Source: Antedon bifida (taxonomy: Eukaryota; Echinodermata; Crinoidea; Comatulida; Antedonidae). From it: 64,000 bases of DNA. The stretch is from assembly GCA_963402885.1 (NCBI GenBank), contig OY727096.1, forward strand, positions 6,138,001-6,202,000, read 5' to 3'. The notes beneath the pieces are model-generated. The model did not search any database. It saw only the letters and a list, made by a program, of their open reading frames with translations, and was not told the DNA's origin. The position numbers and the translations under genes are program-made. Shown one piece after another: positions 56,101 to 64,000 of the stretch (its first letter is position 1; each line of letters starts with the position of its first letter).

Positions 56101-59100
56101 GTGTAAGTGTTTCCATTAGCCTAAGTCTGAATGCTAGATAAGGCCACGGTTCTTTTACAACTGTGCTACAGTATACTGTGACTCACATGTAGACAGGAGA
56201 CTCACACAATTATAAACGTCAACTAAAATTAAAAACACAATGCAACGATAGAAAGATGTTGTACTTACTGATTCAGGATCACACAGTCCGTCTCCAATTG
56301 CCATTCCCTTTAGATTGATTTTTGTTGAAGCTTTTGGGTTCTCCTGGTGGATGCGGAAACCTAGAGCCGGTATGTACTTTCCTGCATAAGACTGAATTAA
56401 AATAATAAAAAAATGAGAAATGTTTTATTTTATTTAGTCCTTTCAGTGAAATATAAAAAGGGAGCACTGAGGAGAGACAAGAGCTGTCAAAGACAACTAT
56501 CGACTTTGACCAAAATTTGGATCGAAAAAAAATGTATTTACCTGAAAAAACTGTAATTAAAAGCAACAAAATTGTCAAATTGGCTGCCAGCCAATGGGTT
56601 TTAGGTTGAATTTAACCACTTTTTTAGTCATTTCATAAGTGAAAACATTGTTTGTTTTCGTTTTTTCCATGGAAGTGATTAAATTATTAACTTTATTAAA
56701 ACTAAAAAATAACATATTCATCATTCTTCATTTTTAATTCATGTTATTACTCTATGTTCAATTTACTGTTAGCAAATACATTTCACTACTAACCTCACCA
56801 GTTAGGTAAAATTCATTTTTCTGGTACATTGGGAATAGTTGGAAAAACTGTGTGAGGGCGCTGTGAAGATTCCATCCAACTGCGGTCTCATTCTGAGCGA
56901 ATCCACCATTAGTAAAACTGAAGCCGGTAGCCACTGGGTTGTCAATGTATATCATTGAATATTTTTTTGTCCAACTCCACTCTCTTGGTTTCACTTCATT
57001 TTTTAAAAAGAATATTTCATTAATTTAATAGCTTTTTAGTTTCAATACTCGAAAAATTCAATTCAAGTCAAATTTTTAAAAATGGTTGACTAAAGTTAGG
57101 ATTTGAACTGATAATCTTGGGATTTAAAGCAACCGATTCCCAGTGCTGTATATCCACATGTGTGACAATATTGTCCAGTATCACAGGCTAATTCCATAAT
57201 ACAGCATCTGCATCATGTGTATCACATGTTATGCCTGTATCATGGATTAGGCAAGGTTAAAATGCTGCATTACAATTTTTGAAATTTAGAGCCCGGGTCA
57301 ACTGCCCACCTCCCCTTGAATCCACCCCTAAAAGAGGTGCATTATCACATATTCTGCACCATCACTTCTTAATTCATTATTAAATAATAATTGAGTAAAC
57401 TTTAGTTAATTACATTTCATATCGTCTGTTACATAGAATGGTCCATTCTCAGAAAAGAGTCCAAACATTGATGATCCTCCTGGTCCCCCTTGTAACCATA
57501 ACAACACGGGAGCTGTTTCTGAGTTAACCTGAAAAAAAAACATGCAGAAACCAAAATTATGAATGCGAAAAAACAATTACTTTTACCCTACGAATGTTCA
57601 TATGTTCCATAAAATGTGTGTCTTGTTCCATTCACATACCTTACCTTGGTCACTCAGTGTTATCAAACATATAGGATTACATTCAAATTACATTTGATCA
57701 TTATGGTATTTTACTCACCTCAGCAGGAAAAAACCAGAAAAATGTATTACTATTAAAAGTTTTATCAACAGTAAAATATCCTGCAAAATAGAAATATTAA
57801 ATTTATTAAATTCACATTTTTGGTTAAGCAAGATATGTAAATTGTTGCCAATGTTCTGATACTGTACATACTGAGATTTTAGATTTTGTATCTGTGCATA
57901 TCATTTTTATTTCAACGTAGTCTTGTGGTATTACCTGCATAGCTTTTGACTGTAGAATTCAATGTATTGACTAAACTCAATTTTCGTCCTGAAAAAAAGA
58001 TTTTTTGTATAGATATGTCTAAATTTATTGTATTTTTCTTTAAAATTACATTGTCAAAACATTAATGTTGTCATTATTGTCCTGTGTTAAACTTTGTCTT
58101 GTCTATTATTATTAATAAAAACACTATTTCTGCTGCTATCTCTTGTTAGATTTAAACAATTAAAGTTGTATTTTCCCCTAAAAACATGAAAAATTAAGAT
58201 TAATTAAAACAGACTTTGAATACGATATTTTGTAGTTTTAATAAAGTAAATCACTTTTCGTAGGAAAAAAGAAAAAAAAGGTTTTCACTTATAAAAATGA
58301 AGATTAATTAAATCAGACTTTGAATAGGCTATTTTGTAGTTTTAAAGTTAATCCCTTTTGTAGAAAATAAAACAAAAAAAAATAATGTTTTCACTTATAA
58401 ATTGACAAAATAAATTCTTAAATTCAACCAAAAACCTATTGGCTGGGAGCCAATTTGACTATTTTTTTATTTCAATTACAGTTTTTTTACAGGTAAATAA
58501 TTTTTGGTTTCGTCAATTGTCTTTACCTTCATCAATATTACCAGACTTGATGTACGGGGTCAGGATCAACGGTTTGCCGGGATCTACAGTCTGCTTTGCT
58601 TTCAGCGTATGTTGCGGATGATTCGGGTAAAGCATTCGCAAACTATGTATACAGTTTATATTACTGAGTAAAACCAGCAGACTTAACATAAACTGTATGT
58701 GAAAAAAGACAAATTAATTTTTTGTTCTGTTGCAATTTTAGCTATTAATTAAACTCAATTGTATTTTGTAATTCTACTTATCATTTATTAGACTACATCG
58801 CAACTGACAGAATAGGCATGGCGTAATCATTAATAAATAAACATAACATAACTATAAACTTATTTTATGTGCATAAAATTTATCAATTTCCTATAATCGG
58901 CACATTTCCACCGTCTGTGGTTACACCTGGCGGCAGAATGCAACTATTCAGACTATTTTTTATAATAATAATACTAATAATAATAATGTCAATGAACAAT
59001 TAATAGTTATCAATGACAATAGATAGCAGTACAGACAGTACTTACAGGCCTATTTTCTAGGCCTAACTTTACTATAAATCTTAATTGTTAATTACTGTAT

Positions 59101-59140
59101 ACTAAAATTTAAAAGCACAAAGTACCTTGAAAAATGCCAT
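53132..59140 (-). CDS. CPVL: CPVL, lysosomal/secretory serine carboxypeptidase (S10 family)
   Basis: Twelve coding exons: 59126-59140, 58527-58692, 57935-57988, 57719-57780, 57414-57528, 56794-56993, 56269-56391, 55729-55860, 55255-55350, 54833-55003, 54093-54278, 53132-53233. The sum is 1422 bp, 473 aa (human CPVL 476), with phases consistent throughout. It is a serine carboxypeptidase of the endosomal-lysosomal/secretory path. The catalytic triad is intact: Ser205 (first codon of its exon, GE|SYAG), Asp387 in YNGQLDIIV and His448 in GGGHILP; the oxyanion region LQGGPGGSS is also present. The first exon encodes only MAFFK, joined to a hydrophobic MLSLLVLLS stretch to form the signal peptide. 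An internal Met at 58689 could start a 467-aa form with a shorter signal. The acceptor before 56993 (AATGAAG) has a weak pyrimidine tract. Confidence 0.95.
53722..53942. mobile_element. Foldback element with ~95-bp near-perfect arms, in CPVL 3' intron
   Basis: CCCAAAAAATAAGGTTTATC through GGGTTTGGGAGCAATA is repeated inverted after a ~30-bp spacer, ending GATAAACCTTATTTTTTGG. Arms differ at very few places. GGTTTATCGCAAATTGCG at ~53680 just outside may be a fragment of another copy. It is non-coding and would make a strong hairpin in the pre-mRNA. Confidence 0.9.
54362..54590. repeat. Tandem duplication, ~115-bp unit, in CPVL intron
   Basis: AACACATCAGGCACAAAACA then TTTAATTAATTTGAAACG, ATAAAGAATAT and AAAAGATGAAAAAATGCTCGG occur twice. 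The second copy has a ~30-bp insertion (TCTAAACCGCCTGATGATAT). Confidence 0.88.
55378..55600. repeat. ATGCAAAT-containing minisatellite in CPVL intron
   Basis: An 18-bp unit such as GAGTTATGCAAATGTGAG, later TAAATTATGCAAATATAAAT, repeats about ten times in two blocks. Most copies include ATGCAAAT, identical to the POU-factor octamer; whether any factor binds is unknown. Confidence 0.85.
55958..56130 (+). mobile_element. Degraded tRNA-derived SINE fragment
   Basis: ACGAGTGGCTGAGCAGTTAT corresponds to the A-box part of the SINE at 40132. GTGTACTAGCTCACACAGCCAC matches that element's body, but the B box is lost. Confidence 0.5.
56420..56740. repeat. Interspersed repeat, family D, reverse orientation
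   Basis: GACTTTGACCAAAATTTGGA, CAAATTGGCTGCCAGCCAAT, GGGTTTTAGGTTGAATTTAA and AAGTGAAAACATT are the reverse complements of family words, in reverse order. Confidence 0.78.
58158..58525. repeat. Interspersed repeat, family D, internally duplicated
   Basis: GATTAATTAAAACAGACTTT then GATATTTTGTAGTTTTAATA is repeated 100 bases on, before CCAAAAACCTATTGGCTGGG and the GTTTTTTTACAGGTAAATAA word. It abuts CPVL exon 2 at 58527. Confidence 0.75.
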
Positions 59141-59470
59141 GTTTGGCTCAAATTGCTCTCACTTTTTAAGGAAATATACTGTACAGTAAATTGAGCCACT
59201 CCACTCCACGTCTTGAATGAATGAAATTGAAAGAAAACATGACAAAACAGGTGACTTTCGAATTGTTGAATCACGTGCCAAATTTGAGATTGTTTTGGTT
59301 ATACTGCCCTCTTTATTCTCGAATGAGTTAACATTTTTTAGTTGGTAGCGAAGACATTTGTGATTTTAAAATCTGTTGCAATCTAAGTGTACTATTACTA
59401 AAAAGTCGTCAAGTTAATTGAATATAAGTCTTTCGAATTATTAGGAGTGAACGAATAAATTATTTTCAAC
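59141..59470. promoter_or_regulatory. Bidirectional CPVL-PSMB3 promoter
   Basis: Only 330 bases separate the two start codons, so one head-to-head promoter is likely. TCACGTGCC at 59271 contains a CACGTG E-box (59272-59277), the core of USF/TFEB-type sites. No TATA box is well placed for PSMB3. Confidence 0.55.
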
Positions 59471-62400
59471 ATGGTAAGTGTTACACACAACTATAGTAAC
59501 CCAGGTCTAACCCCTCCCTTTCTGCGGCGGTTGATGGTTGTTGCTTGCCGGGCATCATCGGTGTAGCCGAGGGCTAGGCCTAGATATTTAAAATAAATCC
59601 CTTTTATTACTACTTATGCATGAAAGTGAAAAGTGCACTTAACTAGTGGACCCTACCATATAAAAAGACTTTATGGCAAAGAATAAAGGTTGTGGCTCTT
59701 AATCTTATAATTAAAACTCATTTTATTTTTTAGTAATAGTAGAAGGTAGTAGGGCCAGGCCTATAATATAAATTATTATTTTTATGTTGGGTCTGATATG
59801 TTCGTTTTATTTATGCACCTGTGTTCTTAAGACATGACCTGAGCTCCATGATAAAACATTGAATTACTCATGTGTTGTATTAAAAACCAATCAATGAAGA
59901 CGACAAAGTTTTATTAAATTTATTTTTTTTTATCACTAATTTTCTTCTTGATTCTGCTTGTATTGATGTGCGAGTTCCTGATATTCCTTTGTTCCTTAGG
60001 TCACCTAAGCAATGGAAGGAAAAACGTTTTAATTAAACTTCTTTTTTTTTCCTTAGCATTTCTTTTTTCATAGCCAAACTATTAATACGTCTGTACTAAG
60101 AGAGTATTTAACTATGTCACTGACAGTTGAATTTGTTTTTCGCCAAGACTCCATGATGCAACTAAACTGGAATGGAAACAAGAAATCTAATAAATGCAAA
60201 TTGTAGTGGAATAACGTTAAGAATGATAACACTGTAATGTGTAGTAATAGTCATAAAAAATACTATACAACAAAGCATGAGATGCGATAACTAATAGCAA
60301 AAACAATAGCACGGTCTAATATATGCGTGAATGGCGCGCCATAGAAATCTGTTGTGGCCGAAACTGTCTGTGGCCGAAACGGTCATATGCCTATAGGCCT
60401 AGCTAGGGCCTAGGCTAAACAATACATTAACAACTACTTAGAGGGCCAGGCTTCTAGTTAGTAGGATAGGACAGGCCTATATTTTTAGCTTAATTCTAGG
60501 CATACTAGCCTAGGCATAGAGTAGGCTTAGCACTGAAGTAAGTAGGTCTAGCTAGCCTAGAGACCTACATACAAATAATACTAATATTAAATAATTTAGA
60601 TATGCTAGGCCTATAGCTAGGTCCAAATTAGGTAGCCCCTAAAAATACCCCAAAATAGTGAATGTGCACCACAATACATATTTGTCAGCAATGTATTGTT
60701 TTATTTTTTAGAGTATTATGTCATACAATGGAGCGGCCATAGTGGCGATGAGAGGGAAGAATTGTGTAGCAATAGCCTCCGACAGAAGGTTTGGAATCCA
60801 AGCACAAACAGTGTCAACAGACTTTCAAAAGATCTACGAGATGGGATCACGACTTTACATTGGACTGGCAGGTTTAGCTACAGATGTACAGACTGTGTAA
60901 GAAATTACATTCAATAAATTTTCTAAAAAACAAATGATTTACATTTTTACTCGTACACTAATATTATAATTATACGTTTATAAAATTTGCTAATTTTTTA
61001 TCAATTTTTTTTTACCTTTTTCAGCGCAAAAAGGTTGAAATTCTGGTTAAACATGTATCAACTACCAAGAAATTAAACCATTTATGAATATGGTTTCAAA
61101 TATTTTATATGATAATAATAATTTTTTATATATTTTTTTTTTTTCAGTGCAAATAGGTTAAAATTCCGCTTAAACATGTATCAACTACGTGAAAACAGAG
61201 AAATTAAACCCAAGACATTTATGAATATGGTTTCAAATCTTTTATATGAAAGAAGGTACTGGTTTAATAATTATTATTAAAATTATAATTTTGATGAATT
61301 GATTATAAAACAATTAGTAGATCTTACCAATAAGAGGTTGGCTATAAATTAAATAAAATACATAATGCAACAATTATTTAAATCAATAACTAAAGCTCTG
61401 TCTACACTACCAAACATAGTTTGACAAAAAAAGTGTGATGTGCCCAAATATGGTAGTGATATGACATCATCATCATGTCCATATATAGGCACATACATCA
61501 CATTTTGTTGTCACATAAAGTTTGATAGTGTAGACAACGCTTAAGATAAACAATGCACAATATATATAAACAAAACTTGTGACCAAGAGGGATGTTAGAA
61601 ACACCAACAAAATAAAAATTTTTTTTTGACCTCATGAACTGGGAACCAGAATTAAAAATAAATTTTCTTAGTTAAACAATCTAATCACACAACCAAAATG
61701 TATGTAAATATTTTCTTTTATTATTCAAAGGTTTGGACCATACTTTATTGAGCCTGTTATCGCTGGACTTCATCCCACAACATCGGAACCATTCATCTGT
61801 AACCTAGACCTCATCGGATGCCCTATGTTCACCGACGATTTTGTAGTGTCGGGCACCTGTTCTGAACAGCTTTACGGAATGTGTGAATCCCTATGGGTAC
61901 CTGATCTAGTAAGTTAACAAAACATTTAAATTGCATATCGAACAAAGTATGGAATTGGAAATGAATTACTGTACTGTAGAACCTTCATTTTACGTACGGT
62001 ACGGGACCGAAAGCCATACGTAAAACATGGGATTCGTAAAATCCATGTTGACCTTAAATTGACCCCAAATACGTAGATCGTAGCTAAAAAGGCTGTCGTG
62101 TTTGCCTACTTTACTCACACAGTGGTCCTTAGCTAGGCCTAGACTAATCTAGACCTAGCTAGCTGTGAGGCCTAACTAAAAGTTATTCATTCCTGTTTAA
62201 TAGTTAATCATGACTTAATTTGATTTTAGGAACCAGATGATTTATTTGAAACAATTTCTCAAGCATTACTTAACGCAGTGGACCGAGATGCAGTGTCTGG
62301 TTGGGGAGCTGTTGTACATATTATGTAAGCTTCTGTTTCAATAAAACTTCATAAAAATTTTAATTGAATAAAATTTGATTTAATCAAACTTGTCATACAT

Positions 62401-62552
62401 CATGTTGTTGCCACAAAGCTGGATGGCCTTGCTGCCCCAGATAAACATACTGTGCAACATACAAATTGTTTTAATAATAATATATTTTACTTTTTTTATG
62501 TAGTGAAAATGACAAGGTAACAACAAGAACATTAAAAGGAAGAATGGATTAA
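59471..62552 (+). CDS. PSMB3: Proteasome subunit beta type-3
   Basis: Six coding exons: 59471-59473, 60712-60896, 61148-61255, 61731-61908, 62230-62324 and 62504-62552 (618 bp, 205 aa, the same as human). The start codon alone forms the coding part of exon 1, followed at once by GTAAGT, then a 1.2-kb intron. Landmarks are [89 protein letters not shown] and a C-terminal TRTLKGRMD. Beta-3 is a non-catalytic subunit of the 20S core and, as expected, lacks the N-terminal catalytic Thr. Splice sites are all GT/AG. AATAAA near 63080 could be a distal poly(A) signal. Confidence 0.97.
59474..60711. other. First intron of PSMB3
   Basis: 1238 bases with no other gene seen. TAGGCCTA words are exceptionally dense at 60380-60620. 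Confidence 0.7.
61025..61117 (+). pseudogene. Decayed duplicate of PSMB3 exon 3
   Basis: TTTTTCAG followed by CGCAAAAAGGTTGAAATTCT parallels the true exon 3 acceptor and start 123 bases downstream. AAACATGTATCAACTA and TTTATGAATATGGTTTCAAA are also shared. Two deletions (after CAACTA and after AAACC) shift the frame to an early TAA, and the 3' donor is lost, so inclusion would truncate the subunit. Confidence 0.88.
61393..61545. mobile_element. Foldback MITE, family A, in PSMB3 intron 3
   Basis: AAGCTCTGTCTACACTACCA at the left and TTGATAGTGTAGACAACGCTT at the right, with TGTGCCCAAATATGGTAGTG inside. Confidence 0.85.
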
Positions 62553-63174
62553 ACTCTGCTGTACAGAACTTATGAAAATAATACAAGTTTCAAAAAGCTT
62601 TTATATGTTCCATTAAGAAATGTCACTAGTGCTTTTCAGCCCCATGATAACAGAATCATAAACAGTAGAATTGACAATATAACAGACTACGGTGTGTAAC
62701 AGCATCTAGCAGGAGCTGAAATCTGTTGAAAAGCCTAGGCTGTAAATTAACTATACATTGTATAATTTTATTCAATCTCATAAGGCAGAATTCAAGGCCT
62801 TTATGGCTTGAAACACAACTTGAATGCCAACTCTGAAAAATGGGTGAGGCATAGGTAAATATTATATGAAATACTTATGCTTAATGAATACCAATCTTAT
62901 GTATTTGTGAATATTTATACTGTAGCAATTAAAAACTCTACACAAAAGTACTGTAGTCATTTTGTTTGTTGCCCTTGTAAAGCAGTCGATAAAAATTGCT
63001 TCAGATGGTGCATGCATATACAGTTTTTTCCTAGATTTAATTATAGTGAAGACTTGCGTGACCAACGAATAACTATTGTCAATAAAGAGGAAGTATACAA
63101 AAACAATTTTGTGTAATTCAGAATCGGTTATTACAATTTCCATGTCTTGTGCCTGTAAATGTGAATGTTCACAA

Positions 63175-63565
63175 GTTTAAGGGAAAAACTGAACAAGTGC
63201 ACATTCATATCAATTTTTTTAAGGGACAAACTGATAAAGTGCACATTCATAAACTTCAATTTTTAAGGGACAAACTGAACAAGTGCACATTCATATCAAT
63301 ATTTTGTTAAGGGACAAACTGATCAAGTGCACACTCATAAACTTCAATTTTTAAGGGACAAACTGATCAAGTGCACATTCATATCAATTTTTGTTAAGGG
63401 ACAAACTGAACAAGTGCACATTCATATCAATTTTGTTAAGGGACAAACTGATCAAGTGCACATTCATATCAATTTTTGTTAAGGGACAAACTGAACAAGT
63501 GCACATCTTAAACTTTAATTTTTTAAAGGGACAAACTGAACAACAAGTGCAAATTCATAAACAAC
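63175..63565. repeat. Minisatellite, ~45-bp unit, about 9 copies
   Basis: The unit is AAGGGACAAACTGAACAAGT, GCACATTCATATCAATTTTT with length variation in the T run. Two subtypes alternate (CATATCAATTTT and CATAAACTTCAATTTT), so a higher-order ~90-bp period is visible in the first half. Confidence 0.92.
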
Positions 63566-64000
63566 TGTTTTTATTCATGAAAACCGTATGACATAATCCT
63601 AAACAAAATTCAGTAAATTACAGAATACATATTATTGCATTGAGACTACAGTAAACTCTCTGAAAACCGCAAATTTATTTTTACCATAAAAAACACCTCC
63701 TGAATACCAGACTTTCTGGACATACTTGGCCATCCCAAAGGTTTCTGGTATTAGAGTTGAATGTATAACCACATCTTGGTTTTCCATTCTGCAGCTATTT
63801 CATGAATTTTTCTTGACTATTTGAAAATAAATTTGAAACTGCCTGAGGAAAGGCATGTTGAATATAGTGTAAATGTTTACGAAAAATAACTTTTTTTACC
63901 CAAAATAAATAACTTATGACCATCATTTTCCCAAATCATAATTTGATCTTTATTGAAAAAATATGTCTTTTTTAAAACATATTTGTTGCCGTTTTTAATA
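63566..64000. other. AT-rich right end, no gene seen
   Basis: No ORF or element that can be supported. CTGTAAACTCTCTGAAAAC and ACTTTCTGGACATAC words at 63650-63720 may belong to a repeat. Confidence 0.4.

Noticed and set aside
61025-61117. Mutually exclusive alternative exon of PSMB3
   Set aside because: Frame-breaking deletions, an early stop and loss of the donor make it a dead copy.

Overview
This is nuclear DNA from a marine invertebrate deuterostome, most likely an echinoderm. The basis is gene content (one copy each of ALKBH2, NFX1, ENKUR, CPVL and PSMB3, all with GT/AG introns and all aligning closely with the vertebrate proteins), an AT-rich background packed with short foldback elements and tRNA-derived SINEs, and the very frequent AGGCCTA word. 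The phylum assignment is inference; no rRNA or mitochondrial marker is present.

Left end (1-4.6 kb). A perfect 406-bp-arm inverted repeat (1-843) is followed by a TATA box and an intronless 243-residue acidic ORF with two SUMO-interaction-like motifs. Next comes a 478-bp tandem duplication carrying two copies of a Bcl-2-like gene. The first copy is broken by one inserted base. The second is intact and appears to splice to an exon encoding a C-terminal membrane anchor. Inverted repeat, early acidic protein and Bcl-2 homologue in a row resemble the end of a linear double-stranded DNA virus or a Maverick/adintovirus-like element. No core viral gene (capsid, polymerase, integrase) lies in the window, so this is a hypothesis.

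Middle (4.6-26.4 kb). ALKBH2 is on the minus strand in three coding exons (4630-6028), and a single-exon rhodopsin-family GPCR is on the minus strand (12318-13331). The rest is intergenic and dominated by minisatellites, microsatellites and several families of short palindromic transposons. One 2.15-kb element has 14-bp inverted termini and a CTAC target duplication.

Right half (26.4-64 kb). This is a compact block of conserved housekeeping and ciliary genes. NFX1 occupies 22 kb on the minus strand in 17 coding exons whose lengths add to an exact reading frame of 1082 codons plus stop. ENKUR is divergent from it on the plus strand (3 exons, 252 aa). CPVL is on the minus strand, tail to tail with ENKUR (12 exons, 473 aa, catalytic triad intact). 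PSMB3 is on the plus strand (6 exons, 205 aa) and shares a ~330-bp head-to-head promoter with CPVL. An extra decayed copy of PSMB3 exon 3 sits in the intron just before the real one.

Exon boundaries were set by hand from splice sites, frame continuity and family similarity. No alignment or database search was run.
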